64,000 bases of DNA from Alkaliflexus imshenetskii DSM 15055 (GCF_000517065.1 NZ_KI912105.1:2118820-2182819); one strand, 5' to 3'. Numbered from the stretch's first letter, positions 9,102 through 18,766 are shown. Numbers and translations: made by a program. Notes: generated by a model from the letters alone, not told the origin.

Positions 9102-10181
9102 TTAAAAGAATTTTTTGATAAGACTTGGGCCAATGTCACCAATACCCAAAATTTCTTTGGCAGCTCCCAGCTTTATTGCTTCTTTGGGCATACCGAAAAC
9201 AACGGAGGTTTCCTGGTTTTGCGCTATTGTGTCTGCCCCTACTTCTTTCAGTTCTAAAAGCCCTTTGGCGCCATCTGCTCCCATGCCGGTAAGTAAAACG
9301 CCGGTTGCATTTTGTCCGGCATATCGGGCAGCTGAGCGAAAGAGTACATCAACCGAAGGACGGTGTCGATTAACCAGAGGACCCGTTTTAACTTCGACAG
9401 AATACTCTTTACCTACCCGCTTAAGCAGCATGTGGTGGTTTCCGGGCGCAATAAGTACACGACCTTGATAGAGACGGTCACCATCTTCAGCTTCTTTTAC
9501 CTCTAATTCACAAATGTTGTTGAGGCTGTTGGCAAAAGAACGTGTGAAACCTTCTGGCATGTGCTGCACAATGGCTATTCCGGGCATTCGTGGGGGCAAG
9601 CTTTTCAGAAACAGACGAATGGCCTCCGTCCCTCCTGTTGAAGCGCCCAGTACAATAATTTTTTCAGTATCTACAATGCGATTCTTCAATGAAGAACGCT
9701 CAAGAATGATGTCGGCCGAATATTTGGGCTGCACCAGCTGTGCAACCGGGGGATTGTTTATTTTTAACCGCGACAGTTTTGCCTGAGATGCAGCTTTTAC
9801 CGCATCGCAAAGCATAATTTTTGATTCATTAAAAAACTGTGCAGCGTTCATCGCGGGTTTTCCGATGATTTCTGAGGCTCCATATTCCAATGCTTTCATG
9901 GCCACTTCGGTACCTTCACTGGTAAGGGACGAAATAACGACAACAGGAATCGGATGCTGCGACATTATTTTACGCAGAAATGTAAGCCCGTCCATGCGTG
10001 GCATTTCAATGTCAAGTGTTATGACATCGGGCACTTCCTTCATTATTTTTTTTACAGCAATCAGTGGATCAGCAGCAGTACCCATCACTTCAATCTGGGG
10101 ATCGCTCTCCAGAATTGATGTGAGGCTTTGACGCACCACAGCCGAGTCATCGACTATTAATACCCGAATTTTCTTATCCAT
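9102..10181 (-). CDS. cheB: CheB chemotaxis response regulator protein-glutamate methylesterase
   Basis: A 359-residue CheB with both domains. The receiver (about 1-120) has the acidic pair VDDS, phosphoacceptor Asp57 in LDIEMP and a conserved KP. The C-terminal esterase has Ser in GASTGG, His in QHMPEGF and Asp in TGMGADGA. It removes methyl groups from receptors when phosphorylated by CheA, giving adaptation. It is encoded next to cheD and the divergent kinase-like gene, with a 70-bp gap to cheD and 57 bp to the GAF-PAS gene downstream. Confidence 0.95.
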   Translation of the reverse strand: MDKKIRVLIVDDSAVVRQSLTSILESDPQIEVMGTAADPLIAVKKIMKEVPDVITLDIEMPRMDGLTFLRKIMSQHPIPVVVISSLTSEGTEVAMKALEYGASEIIGKPAMNAAQFFNESKIMLCDAVKAASQAKLSRLKINNPPVAQLVQPKYSADIILERSSLKNRIVDTEKIIVLGASTGGTEAIRLFLKSLPPRMPGIAIVQHMPEGFTRSFANSLNNICELEVKEAEDGDRLYQGRVLIAPGNHHMLLKRVGKEYSVEVKTGPLVNRHRPSVDVLFRSAARYAGQNATGVLLTGMGADGAKGLLELKEVGADTIAQNQETSVVFGMPKEAIKLGAAKEILGIGDIGPSLIKKFF

Positions 10182-10251
10182 AGATTGCTCTGATAAATGT
10201 TGAAATTAACATCAGGCCTGGTGCGATTGTTTTCGCTTTCGGCCTGATGTG

Positions 10252-10722
10252 CTAATATTCTCTTTTATCAATGAATTTGTGCCTTACCTCCCCAGTATCG
10301 GTAAAAAAGAGGATTTTCCTCCCTTTTCGGCCACCGGTACTGGAAGCGACTATCGGAATGTTCTTTTCCTCAAGTAACATGCGGGCCACCCGTATATTGC
10401 GTTCTCCGATGAGCATTGCACTTCGGTCGGCCGCAATAAGATCCCCTCCTCCAAATATCTTGGCTTGTAGGTTTTCTTTTCTGCATCCTAAAGCATAGAG
10501 TCGTTCCAGCAGTTTTTCAATGGCAATGTTGCCATATTTAGGCGACGCCAAATCGTTTCCGTTCCAGTTGGGAAGCATATAGTGATTGATGCCGCCCGCC
10601 TTTACAACCGGATCCCACAGGCATATAGCCACACAGGATCCGAGTATGGTTTTTACCATATAAGGCTCCTTGCTGGCAAACAGTGTTGAAGGATACAAAA
10701 AATGTTGATAATATTGATTCAT
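10252..10722 (-). CDS. cheD: CheD chemoreceptor glutamine deamidase
   Basis: A 156-residue CheD. The catalytic cysteine lies in LGSCVAICLWD, the histidine in GGINHYMLP and the third conserved segment is KIFGGGD. CheD deamidates specific glutamines of chemoreceptors and, in organisms with CheC, also binds that phosphatase. No cheC or cheX is visible in the window. It lies 9 bp downstream of the kinase-like gene. The start is the ATG after which the product reads MNQYYQHFLYPST. Confidence 0.93.
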   Translation of the reverse strand: MNQYYQHFLYPSTLFASKEPYMVKTILGSCVAICLWDPVVKAGGINHYMLPNWNGNDLASPKYGNIAIEKLLERLYALGCRKENLQAKIFGGGDLIAADRSAMLIGERNIRVARMLLEEKNIPIVASSTGGRKGRKILFFTDTGEVRHKFIDKREY

Positions 10723-10731
10723 TCTAATTCC

Positions 10732-11631
10732 TTAAAAAATCTCGTCATCATCATCGAAGAAGATGTCGTTTCCTTCTCCGCTAAATCCTTCAACTACGTT
10801 TTTTGCTTCAGGAATTCTAACCGTAAAGGTAGAACCGTCCCCTTTTTTGCTGGCGATTTCGATGGATCCACCCATTACATCAAGTAGCGCTTTGGTGATG
10901 GACAAACCAAGACCATGGCCGCGGTTAATGGAGTTGATTCCTGAATCGAGACGCTTGAAACGTTCGAAGATGACTTTTTGATTTTTCTCGGAAATGCCGG
11001 TTCCATAATCCTGAACCGAAATATTGAGCGAGTCCTCATCGGCCGTCATGGTGATGATGACTTTACTATCTTTAAAACTGTATTTGAGCGCGTTGTTAAG
11101 CAGGTTACTCATGATGAGTTTAAGCTTTTCACTGTCGGTTTTAAAATAGAAGTTCTTTCCAAAACCATATTCGATATTGTAGTTGAATTCAATATCGATA
11201 CCCATTTTGCGTGCTACCAGGCTGAAAGACTCTATAATGGTCTGAACAATGTTTCTTACATTAACCTTTGCAATGTTGGGTACTACTTCGCCAGCCTCAA
11301 TTTTTGCGGCAACAAAGATGTTACGAAGCTGAAAATCGAGGTTAAATGCCTCACTGTGGATGAGCGCAACCATGGAAACTACTTTTTTCCAGTCGTTTTT
11401 CTCAACCTGAAGGATGGATTTGGACAATCCAAGTATAGATGTAAACGGGTTTACAATCTCGTTCGAAATGTTGGAGATGAAGTGACTCTTTAATGCTTCT
11501 GATTCTTTAAAACGCTTTGTTACATCCTGAAGCTCCTGTGAGAGCATATTTACCTCCTGCTCGTATTTGGTACGCTCCTGGAGCCTGTCTTTGAGCTCCT
11601 TTAAAAGTTGTCTGTCCGAAAGATTCGTCAT
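10732..11631 (-). CDS. Histidine-kinase-like ATPase with Asn in place of the phosphoacceptor His
   Basis: A 299-residue cytosolic protein: N-terminal coiled coil (about 5-55), a HisKA-like dimerisation helix and a GHKL ATPase domain. The N-box (SNLLNNALKYS), G1 box (DYGTGIS), F box (FERFKR) and G2 box (GHGLGLSI) are intact. The H-box, normally SHELRTP, reads SNEIVNP, and the underlying codon is AAC, so the acceptor histidine is absent. The tail is very acidic (FFDDDDEIF). It may be a pseudokinase, an ATP-dependent scaffold, or a kinase that phosphorylates another protein directly. It sits 37 bp downstream of the canonical cheR. Confidence 0.78.
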   Translation of the reverse strand: MTNLSDRQLLKELKDRLQERTKYEQEVNMLSQELQDVTKRFKESEALKSHFISNISNEIVNPFTSILGLSKSILQVEKNDWKKVVSMVALIHSEAFNLDFQLRNIFVAAKIEAGEVVPNIAKVNVRNIVQTIIESFSLVARKMGIDIEFNYNIEYGFGKNFYFKTDSEKLKLIMSNLLNNALKYSFKDSKVIITMTADEDSLNISVQDYGTGISEKNQKVIFERFKRLDSGINSINRGHGLGLSITKALLDVMGGSIEIASKKGDGSTFTVRIPEAKNVVEGFSGEGNDIFFDDDDEIF

Positions 11632-11668
11632 AGTACAGTTGTTATTATATCCTCTGGTTTGATTGTAT

Positions 11669-12535
11669 TTATTTTTTTCTAAAAATTGTTGGCTTTATAT
11701 GTTCAAGCGGTAAATCCATCCCTGAGAGTGACTCTGAATGGCCGATGAAAAAATAACCTCCTTTTTTGAGGTGCATACACAATTTCGAAATAACCCGTTC
11801 TTGTGTGGGTCTGTCAAAATATATCAGTACGTTTCTGCAAAAAACTATATCAAACGTTTCCTGTATGCCGTAAGTTGCGTCCATCAAGTTAAGATAACTA
11901 AGCCTGATGTTTTTTTGAAGCAACGGATGTACCCGGCTTGTTTGATTGTGAGGATCCTTACTTTTAAGGAAATACCTCTTTTTTATTTCGAGCGGAATGG
12001 TAGCTACCTTGTTCATGGCGTATACACCGCGAGCGGCTTTTTCGAGCATTTGGGTTGAGATATCAGTACCTAATATCTCAAATTTGAACAAGGGGTTTGC
12101 CCGCTCAAACTCATTCAAAACAATAGAAATGGTATAGGGTTCTTCTCCACTTGAACAGCCTGCGCTCCAAACCTTTAGTGGCTGATTGCCGCTGTCTCTT
12201 CTAAACTCAGGTAAAACAGTCTCATTGAGAAAGATAAAATGCACCGGTTCTCGAAAAAAATCTGTTTTATTGGTTGTAACTACGTTTAAAAAGTGCAGAA
12301 GTTCCTTTTCCTGGCCTTCTTTACTAAAAAAGTAGTCTTTGTATTCCGAATAAGAGTTCATACGCAGTTCCCGTATGCGTTTTAACAAACGTCCCTGCAA
12401 CATGATTCTTTTTATCGGAGGCATCTTTATGCCATATTCGGAGTAGATGTAACGGCTAAAAACCTGAAAATCTTTCTCCGATAATTCTGCTTTAAAGCAA
12501 TCCAGACCTCCGGAATTTTCACTTCCAATATCCAT
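11669..12535 (-). CDS. cheR: CheR chemoreceptor glutamate methyltransferase
   Basis: A 288-residue CheR with all expected motifs: VTTNKTDFFREPVHF in the N-terminal domain, VWSAGCSSGEEPYT for SAM binding, LGTDIS after the second strand and FCRNVLIYFD. It methylates receptor glutamates to raise CheA activity during adaptation. It directly follows the two cheW genes and is the most conserved of the three CheR-type proteins here, so it is the best candidate for servicing the chemoreceptor encoded in the same run. No TPR or pentapeptide-binding extension is seen. Confidence 0.94.
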   Translation of the reverse strand: MDIGSENSGGLDCFKAELSEKDFQVFSRYIYSEYGIKMPPIKRIMLQGRLLKRIRELRMNSYSEYKDYFFSKEGQEKELLHFLNVVTTNKTDFFREPVHFIFLNETVLPEFRRDSGNQPLKVWSAGCSSGEEPYTISIVLNEFERANPLFKFEILGTDISTQMLEKAARGVYAMNKVATIPLEIKKRYFLKSKDPHNQTSRVHPLLQKNIRLSYLNLMDATYGIQETFDIVFCRNVLIYFDRPTQERVISKLCMHLKKGGYFFIGHSESLSGMDLPLEHIKPTIFRKK

Positions 12536-12550
12536 TGATTTGCTCGTTGG

Positions 12551-13030
12551 TTATTTGATGTTGGTTATAATATCCATCATGGAAATGATCTCCTTCTGAT
12601 TGAACACCATATCGGCGTTTAAAATATATATGAATTGATTGTCAGATGTATATGTTCCTAAAATGTATCCTGGCCGGTAGTCATCATCGATGGTTTTAAC
12701 GCTGCTTTGGTCGGCTTCAAACACGTCCGAAACGGCATCCACCAAAATTGCTACCCGGTAGGTTTTTCCGAGCACGTCGTTGGTAAGCTGCAACACGATG
12801 ATGCAGGTGGATGGTTCAACCTGTATGGGTGTCATGCCAAATTTTATCGATGTGTCAATCAGCGGAATCACTTCATCACGGTATTCAATAACTCCTGTGA
12901 CAAAAGGAAGTGACTGCGGGAGTGGTTTTGGGGTGATATACTCTTTAATCTCCATTACTCTCGCCACATTTACGCCAAACACGTCTTCTCCGAGTTTAAA
13001 GGTGAGATATGAATTTATTTCAACGGACAT
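12551..13030 (-). CDS. cheW: CheW coupling protein
   Basis: A 159-residue CheW-domain protein, the adaptor that links receptor tips to CheA. Family features include YLTFKLGEDVFGVNVARVMEI at the N-terminus (cited in part), the PFVTGVIEYRDEVIPLID strand-turn region and a conserved AILVDAVSDV stretch. It is the downstream member of a cheW pair 18 bp apart; the two are clearly different in sequence, suggesting separate roles such as receptor class or array-spacer function. It lies 15 bp upstream of cheR. Confidence 0.92.
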   Translation of the reverse strand: MSVEINSYLTFKLGEDVFGVNVARVMEIKEYITPKPLPQSLPFVTGVIEYRDEVIPLIDTSIKFGMTPIQVEPSTCIIVLQLTNDVLGKTYRVAILVDAVSDVFEADQSSVKTIDDDYRPGYILGTYTSDNQFIYILNADMVFNQKEIISMMDIITNIK

Positions 13031-13048
13031 ATCAGTTTTTTTTCCCTG

Positions 13049-13498
13049 TTATTTTTCAATTACTTCCATTATGTTTTTGATATCAATGACGTGTATAAAC
13101 TCTTCATTGATACAAAGCGTCCCTTCAAAGGTGTCGATCAATCCTTTCTTACCATCGGTAACAGTTTCTGTTAGTTCAGATTGATTGGTCTCGATAACTT
13201 CCTTTACCATATCTACCAGAAGACCCAACCGGGACTCCTGCTCAGCGTTTGGGTTTATTACAATGATGGAGGTATCAGCTCCGTTAATGGTTTTTTCATT
13301 TCCCATTAGGATACGCATATCCACCACGGGAACAATATTACCGTGCAGATTTATGATACCCAGCATGAATACCGGTGTGTTGGGGACTGCTGTAATGGTT
13401 GATGGAACCTCGAGTATATGGTTTACCTGAAGTGCATCAACAGCAAAAATGTCCTCACCTATTTTAAACGACAATAATGTCAAATCCTGAGATGTCAT
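13049..13498 (-). CDS. cheW: CheW coupling protein (second copy)
   Basis: A 149-residue CheW-domain protein. It shows LLSFKIGEDIFAVDALQV at the N-terminus, the MLGIINLHGNIVPVVDMR segment typical of the family and LGLLVDMVKEVIE. It lies 40 bp downstream of cheA and 18 bp upstream of the second cheW. Paired cheW genes are common in non-flagellar chemosensory systems; the sequence alone does not show which copy binds CheA P5. Confidence 0.92.
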   Translation of the reverse strand: MTSQDLTLLSFKIGEDIFAVDALQVNHILEVPSTITAVPNTPVFMLGIINLHGNIVPVVDMRILMGNEKTINGADTSIIVINPNAEQESRLGLLVDMVKEVIETNQSELTETVTDGKKGLIDTFEGTLCINEEFIHVIDIKNIMEVIEK

Positions 13499-13538
13499 AA
13501 CTTGTATGGCTTGGTTTTTACAGATAAAACAGACTGTA

Positions 13539-15575
13539 TCAGCCGGTTACTTTAATATTTTTTCTGGACTGTAACAGTCTTGATGTATCAATTACCATCG
13601 ATATTGTGCCATCGCCCATGATTGAGGCTCCGGAAATTATCTCCTGTTTTTTAAGGTATCTGCCCAAGGGTTTTACCACAGTCTGGTACTCTCCAACTAC
13701 GTTATCTACAATTACGCCGCTTTTTTTGTCTTCAGATTTAACCATGACCATCTGTACAATATCAGTCTGGTGTTGTGGTTCATTGAATACTTTTCTGAGA
13801 TCAATAAAAGGCACTTGCTCTTTGTCGATAATCACAACGTTGTTAAACGATTGTTTGATTTGAGCCGGATCAAGGGCGTATATTTTGTCGATGGATGAAA
13901 TGGGTATTACATATTGATTGTCAGCAACTTTTACAAGCAAACCATCAATAATAGAGAGCGTAAGTGGCAGACGTATCGATATCAGGGTGCCTTTTCCAAC
14001 TTGAGATTCAATGGTAACTTCTCCCCTGATGTTTGCGATTTTTCGTCGTACTACATCCATACCAACGCCACGTCCCGATACATCAGATACCGTATCACGC
14101 GTACTAAAACCGCTCACGAAAAGCAGCTCAAGTATCTCTTTTTCGTTGAGAACCGCATCGGCCTCAATAATGCCCTTTGAAATGGCTTTTTGACGGATAT
14201 ACTCCGTATCCATGCCTTTACCATCATCCGAAATCTCAACAATTACGTTGGCTCCTGAATGAAATGCTTTGAAAAGGATGGTGCCTTTAGGAGATTTTCC
14301 TTTTGCAATACGCTCTTCGGGCAATTCAATACCGTGGTCTATTGAGTTACGTAGTATATGTAGCAGCGGATCGGTAAGGTTTTCAATGATGTTTTTGTCT
14401 AACTCAAGATCGCCACCTTCAATTACAAAATCAATATCCTTGTTCTGCTCTTTGGACAAGTCTCTGACCAGCCTCTGAAAACGCATCAACTCACTTTGCA
14501 ATGGTATCAACGAAATGTCAAAGGCATTTTCCCGTAACTGCCGAGATAGCTTTTGAATGTTCTCAGTAAGTGCACCAATTACAGGATCGTCATGATTTTC
14601 GGCATAAAGACTAAGCTGGGCCTGAATGGTTACCAATTCGCTCACCAAGGTAACCAGTTCGTCAATTTTGTGCGATGTTACGCGAATACTCGATATTTTG
14701 TGTTCTTTAACGACAACTTTCTTTTTTTCTTCAGGTTCTTTTGTCTGAACCTTATTCCAGTCGCCACTTTTAAAGTCATCAGGAGTTAAAAGCAGGTTGT
14801 GTTGTAATGCTTTTTCAATAAGTACGTTGATTTCCGGTTTGCCGATGATATTAGTTTCAGCAATTTGGTCAACGTGAAGTTCACATTCATCCTCAACAAA
14901 AATGAAAACATCCTTTATTTCGTTGACCGACTCGGCAGTGTTGACGAGAATTTGCCAGATGCAGTAGTTGGACGTGTTGTCAATTAAATCGAGAGATGGA
15001 ACCTTGTGCGTGTATGCAATTGAAACGGCTTGCCCCAGAGCGTGAATGTCATCCATCAGGTATAGCGGGTTGGTGCCGTTTTGAAGGAGTTCAGGCTGTG
15101 GTATAAAACTAATCAGGTAAGTTTTTGTGGCGATGGCCGCTTCAGCTCCGCTGGCTTCAACCGATGTCATGCCTGCTTTTTGAGCCGGCGAATCTGTAAG
15201 GGTCAGAAAAGCTTGTACACGCTGAATAAACGCTTTTTGGTCTGCAATTTCCTCATCGTTAGTTAAATCTCCGGTTTTCAGCAGGTGGTTGATGTGGTCG
15301 ATAGCCGAAAAAGTAAGAGAGATAAGATCGGTAGATACGGCTAACTTATTACCTCTCACCCAATCAAAAATGGTTTCCAGGTGATGGGTAAACTCGCTCA
15401 GATGATTAAATCCAAACATTGCTCCGCCCCCTTTCAGGGAGTGCATCGCCCTGAATATCCTTTCAATGAGTTCTTTATTGTTCATGTCTTTTTCCAGAAG
15501 AAAGAGTGCTTCTTCCAGATCATGAACATTGTCCATTGATTCCTCTACAAACTTAGCTTTGAATTTATCTATCAT
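13539..15575 (-). CDS. cheA: CheA chemotaxis histidine kinase
   Basis: A CheA of about 678 residues. The N-terminal Hpt domain has the phosphoacceptor in MHSLKGGGAMFGF (about residue 45). A linker region of about 170 residues follows, then the P3 dimerisation helix (KIDELVTLVSELV), the GHKL ATPase with HILRNSIDHG, SDDGKGMD and GRGVGMDVVRRKI, and a CheW-like P5 domain to the end. It phosphorylates CheY and CheB in response to receptors. Two starts are possible: ATG at 15596 adds seven residues, while the ATG at 15575 gives MIDKFKAKF, the usual CheA beginning, and is preferred. Confidence 0.94.
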   Translation of the reverse strand: MIDKFKAKFVEESMDNVHDLEEALFLLEKDMNNKELIERIFRAMHSLKGGGAMFGFNHLSEFTHHLETIFDWVRGNKLAVSTDLISLTFSAIDHINHLLKTGDLTNDEEIADQKAFIQRVQAFLTLTDSPAQKAGMTSVEASGAEAAIATKTYLISFIPQPELLQNGTNPLYLMDDIHALGQAVSIAYTHKVPSLDLIDNTSNYCIWQILVNTAESVNEIKDVFIFVEDECELHVDQIAETNIIGKPEINVLIEKALQHNLLLTPDDFKSGDWNKVQTKEPEEKKKVVVKEHKISSIRVTSHKIDELVTLVSELVTIQAQLSLYAENHDDPVIGALTENIQKLSRQLRENAFDISLIPLQSELMRFQRLVRDLSKEQNKDIDFVIEGGDLELDKNIIENLTDPLLHILRNSIDHGIELPEERIAKGKSPKGTILFKAFHSGANVIVEISDDGKGMDTEYIRQKAISKGIIEADAVLNEKEILELLFVSGFSTRDTVSDVSGRGVGMDVVRRKIANIRGEVTIESQVGKGTLISIRLPLTLSIIDGLLVKVADNQYVIPISSIDKIYALDPAQIKQSFNNVVIIDKEQVPFIDLRKVFNEPQHQTDIVQMVMVKSEDKKSGVIVDNVVGEYQTVVKPLGRYLKKQEIISGASIMGDGTISMVIDTSRLLQSRKNIKVTG

Positions 15576-15621
15576 GAGAAAAATGCATTTGGGCATTTAA
15601 ACGTATTGAGAATTACCTCAA

Positions 15622-15951
15622 TTACTGTCTTTGAATACTGTTCTCTTCTACAAATGTTTGAATGAGCACTTCGATGGCTCTTTTGGTTTGCCAAATAAGT
15701 TGAGGCGTTAGATTTCGCTGCCCTGCCCTTATGTCATAAAAGGTTCTTTCCAGTTTTCGAGACAGTTTGGATGCCCCGTCGAAACCAAGCATCGGCCCCG
15801 TACCACTTATTTGATGTGTCAGGGTAAAGATTTGTTCTGTCAAAACCGGGTGGTCTTCAACCGGCACCTCCTCATGAGAGAGCTTTATGTTGATGTCTTC
15901 CAACTCTTTGACAGTTGTTTCGTAAAACTGTTTCTTAATTTCTGCTAACAT
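15622..15951 (-). CDS. Stand-alone Hpt-like protein
   Basis: A 109-residue helical protein between cheY and cheA. The segment FTLTHQISGTGPMLGF matches the Hpt phosphotransfer signature (His-x-x-Lys-Gly in classical members), keeping the His and Gly, but the Lys is replaced by Ser. The following KLSRKLERTFYDIRAG also fits the Hpt helix pair. It could shuttle phosphate between CheA, CheY and CheB or serve as a phosphate sink, which would matter because no CheC, CheX or CheZ is seen. Activity of the substituted motif is uncertain. Confidence 0.75.
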   Translation of the reverse strand: MLAEIKKQFYETTVKELEDINIKLSHEEVPVEDHPVLTEQIFTLTHQISGTGPMLGFDGASKLSRKLERTFYDIRAGQRNLTPQLIWQTKRAIEVLIQTFVEENSIQRQ

Positions 15952-15960
15952 TGCTTTACG

Positions 15961-16326
15961 CTATCGAATAACTCTGGAAATGGCAGAAAGCAATTTAGCT
16001 GGAACAAACGGTTTAATAATCCATCCTGTAGCTCCGGCTTCCTTGGCTTCCATTTTTTTAGCGGCCTGTGACTCAGTTGTCAGAAAGAGGATTGGAATGT
16101 GTTTGTAATTTTCCATCTCACGCACTTTTCTGATAAGCCCCAGCCCGTCGAGGTTTGGCATGTGAAGGTCGGTGATGATAATATCAATATGACGGCCGTC
16201 GAGGAATTTTAACGCGTCTTCACCATCAACACCAACGAGCACATCGTAACCTTCATTCTGAAGCGTAAAATTTACCACTTCACGGATACTTTCGGAATCG
16301 TCTACAATTAGAACGGTTTTAGCCAT
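15961..16326 (-). CDS. cheY: CheY-type single-domain response regulator
   Basis: A 121-residue receiver with no output domain. The acidic pair is in LIVDDSES, the phosphoacceptor is Asp53 in ITDLHMPNLDG, the switch Thr lies in FLTTES and the conserved Lys in IIKPF. It is encoded 13 bp from the STAS gene and 9 bp from the Hpt-like gene, directly ahead of cheA, so it is the natural phosphate acceptor of that kinase. In a bacterium without visible flagellar genes its target is unknown, possibly the gliding machinery or a surface system. Confidence 0.93.
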   Translation of the reverse strand: MAKTVLIVDDSESIREVVNFTLQNEGYDVLVGVDGEDALKFLDGRHIDIIITDLHMPNLDGLGLIRKVREMENYKHIPILFLTTESQAAKKMEAKEAGATGWIIKPFVPAKLLSAISRVIR

Positions 16327-16339
16327 AATATTTTGATTT

Positions 16340-16657
16340 TTAGTTGTTTTGTTTGAGTAGATTGCCGAACCCGGCGTTTACGATCAAGGATTCCAAGTCC
16401 TCGGGCAAAGTCATGGAGAGATTCACCGCAAAACCCTTTTTCTTTCCGCTGTGTTTGATTGAGTGCAGCAGCTGAATAAAGGTTAAATCGATGTTGTCAA
16501 CATCCTTAACTGTAATATTAACTACCGACTGATCGGTAATTTGACTCTTCACGCTTTCGGTTACTTTTTTGATGGTGTTGATAGTCAACTGTCCAGTGAA
16601 AGTAATGTCGAGTTCGTGGTTGTTTTTCTTATAGTCGATGTTGAAATTCTCTGCCAT
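16340..16657 (-). CDS. STAS domain protein
   Basis: A 105-residue protein of STAS fold, the fold of anti-sigma-factor antagonists. It reads ITFTGQLTINTIKKVTES near the start, with the central phosphosite loop DVDNIDLTFIQLLHSIK, where the usual Asp-Ser is Asp-Leu-Thr. The Thr could be a phosphosite. It lies between the chemoreceptor and cheY. Since a SiaB kinase and PP2C phosphatase are encoded 12-15 kb further along the same run, this STAS protein may be a second client of that switch. That link is inference. Confidence 0.8.
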   Translation of the reverse strand: MAENFNIDYKKNNHELDITFTGQLTINTIKKVTESVKSQITDQSVVNITVKDVDNIDLTFIQLLHSIKHSGKKKGFAVNLSMTLPEDLESLIVNAGFGNLLKQNN

Positions 16658-16721
16658 GGTTTCTATTTTGATCGTGTCTGATACGCAGGATTAACCTAAA
16701 AAGTTATATTCTTATGAAACT

Positions 16722-18422
16722 TCAAAACTTTTCATAGTTGTCCAAATCAAATTCCTTCTCGAGGTTAGAAAGATTCTGCTTGATTCCACCGGGTTTTGAC
16801 GAATCCAGCGTTTCTCTGCTGCCAGCTTTTTTGTCAGCAGATGGTTTTTCTGTTTTCGATTGAGGTACCGATTGTCCTGCCTTTTCCTCCCCTATATTGA
16901 AATAGCTGACCGCCTCCTGAAGGTTTTGTGCCAAACCGGATAGCTGCTCTGAACTTTGGGTAAGCTCATCTGAGCTGGATGCATTTTCCTGGGTAATCAT
17001 GTTCAATTGCTGCATGGCCAGATTAATTTGGTCGGCACCAGTTTTTTGTTCCATGCTGGCTGCGGTAATCTCTTTAATGAGCAAGGTGGTTTTCTCGATG
17101 TCGGGTACCAGCATTCTGGCTTTCTCGCCGGCTTCTTTCGATACCTTGAGTCCTTTGTTAACGAGGGTTACAATTTCATCGGCTGCCGATTTACTTCTTT
17201 CCGCCAGTTTACGCACCTCTGCTGCAACAACCGAGAAGCCACGACCGTGTTCTCCGGCTCGTGCCGCCTCAACCGCCGCATTTAGCGCCAGAATATTTGT
17301 CTGGAAAGCAATGTCGCTGATGATGGAGATTTTTTCTGAGATGGCGCTCATGGCTTTGGCCGCTTCAGAACTCAGCTCGTTGGCGATGTTTACGTCCTTG
17401 GCTGTTTCTACTGTAATTTTTTCAGTCTGAATGGCATTGTCTGTGTTCTGGTCGATGTTTGCAACCATCTCTTCGATTGAGGTAGATACCTCCTCGGCAG
17501 ATGCTGCCTGATCAGCAGAACCTCTCGACAATTGCATTGAACTTTTCTTCAGAACATCACTTGAGTAGACCAGATTAGCGGCATTTTCCTTAATGGAAAC
17601 GACAGTCCTTTTAAGGTTGTCGGCCATGTTTATCATCTCTTTGGCAAGTACACCAATTTCGTCATCCTGATTTACATCCACACTTGCAGTGAGGTTACCA
17701 CTTCCAATTGCTTTTGCAAATTCAACGCCTTTGTTAAGTGGCAACACAATGGCACTGTAAAGCAGCCATGCAATACCTAACGAAGCCACAATCAGTAACA
17801 ATCCCATGATGATAACCACCCAGGTTAGTGTGGCAAATGCTGAACGCATATTTGCCAGAGCCTCTTCGTTCAGTGCTGCGTATTTATCGGAGATAGTTGA
17901 AATCTCATCGGCAATTTGATCCGAGAGGCGCATGATACCGCGACCCTCCATCACCATGTCCTCAGCCTGGAAAAATACCATTACATCTTCATAGGCTTCA
18001 AATGAATCAAGACTCTCCATCACTTCGCGTTGCAGACCGTAGAGCGAATCTGTACGATGGATTATTTTTTCCAATAGTTCAATGTCTTCACTGTCTCTCC
18101 AGCGATTTGCAATTGGCCTGAGTCTTTGCTGAAGTTGGGGCCAATCGGTGTTTTGAAGCTCAACTAATCTTATTTTGTCAGGTGTTCCCGGCTGTTTGTC
18201 AACGAATACCCAGTTTCGAATGAGCATTTTACTCTGGGTAATTTCGGTATCTAACTCACTTAAAGCCTGAACTGTTGGGCCATATATTCCGGTAACCTGA
18301 TTGTTAAGGTTTGTGCTTCTTACCAAAGTAAAGATTGTAAGAACACTGTTAAGCAAAACAACAACCAAGATAAGGCCGAACCCATACAACAATTTCTGGC
18401 CTATATTCAACTTCATCTTCAT
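16722..18422 (-). CDS. Methyl-accepting chemotaxis protein (transmembrane chemoreceptor)
   Basis: A 566-residue receptor. One membrane helix at about 10-30 and another at about 200-222 enclose a periplasmic four-helix-bundle-type sensor of about 170 residues. HAMP follows (about 222-275), then the signalling domain with the hairpin tip [20 protein letters not shown] and [18 protein letters not shown]. The C-terminal 55 residues are a Pro/Ser/Lys linker ending DLDNYEKF, with no NWETF-type CheR tether. It is the only chemoreceptor gene seen and is the first gene of the che run, which suggests it feeds this CheA. Confidence 0.94.
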   Translation of the reverse strand: MKMKLNIGQKLLYGFGLILVVVLLNSVLTIFTLVRSTNLNNQVTGIYGPTVQALSELDTEITQSKMLIRNWVFVDKQPGTPDKIRLVELQNTDWPQLQQRLRPIANRWRDSEDIELLEKIIHRTDSLYGLQREVMESLDSFEAYEDVMVFFQAEDMVMEGRGIMRLSDQIADEISTISDKYAALNEEALANMRSAFATLTWVVIIMGLLLIVASLGIAWLLYSAIVLPLNKGVEFAKAIGSGNLTASVDVNQDDEIGVLAKEMINMADNLKRTVVSIKENAANLVYSSDVLKKSSMQLSRGSADQAASAEEVSTSIEEMVANIDQNTDNAIQTEKITVETAKDVNIANELSSEAAKAMSAISEKISIISDIAFQTNILALNAAVEAARAGEHGRGFSVVAAEVRKLAERSKSAADEIVTLVNKGLKVSKEAGEKARMLVPDIEKTTLLIKEITAASMEQKTGADQINLAMQQLNMITQENASSSDELTQSSEQLSGLAQNLQEAVSYFNIGEEKAGQSVPQSKTEKPSADKKAGSRETLDSSKPGGIKQNLSNLEKEFDLDNYEKF

Positions 18423-18766
18423 TTTTTAATCATTTGTTGGTTTATATCTCTCGTTTTCTGGTTCTGATATTACGTCTGAATTCAAAATATCAAGCAAGCA
18501 TTCTCACTACATGATACCACAAAAATGGTTTTCAGAATAAAAACTGACCGCCGCAACTCGCCAAGCTATATGGTTTAATTCGTAAATTGCGATAAATCAG
18601 TTTATTCTGAACACACTATTTTGCCGTCGGCAATTTAGCAAAATTATCAAAGAGATACAGAAACCTTTATTGAAAAAATGGCATAATTCATTTAATCTTA
18701 AAAGTACTCTTCTCTTTTTGACTGATGCAATCAATAAAAATACAGTTGATGGCCTTTGCACAGGTT
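18423..18766. other. Intergenic region between chemoreceptor and yfiR-like gene
   Basis: No credible gene in 344 bp. A small palindrome, TTGCC-GTC-GGCAA, lies at 18621-18633. On the minus strand a TAATTTTG element (complement of 18639-18646) matches the Bacteroidota -7 consensus, but no -33 TTTG is at the right distance, so the promoter of the che run is only tentatively placed here. Confidence 0.4.
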
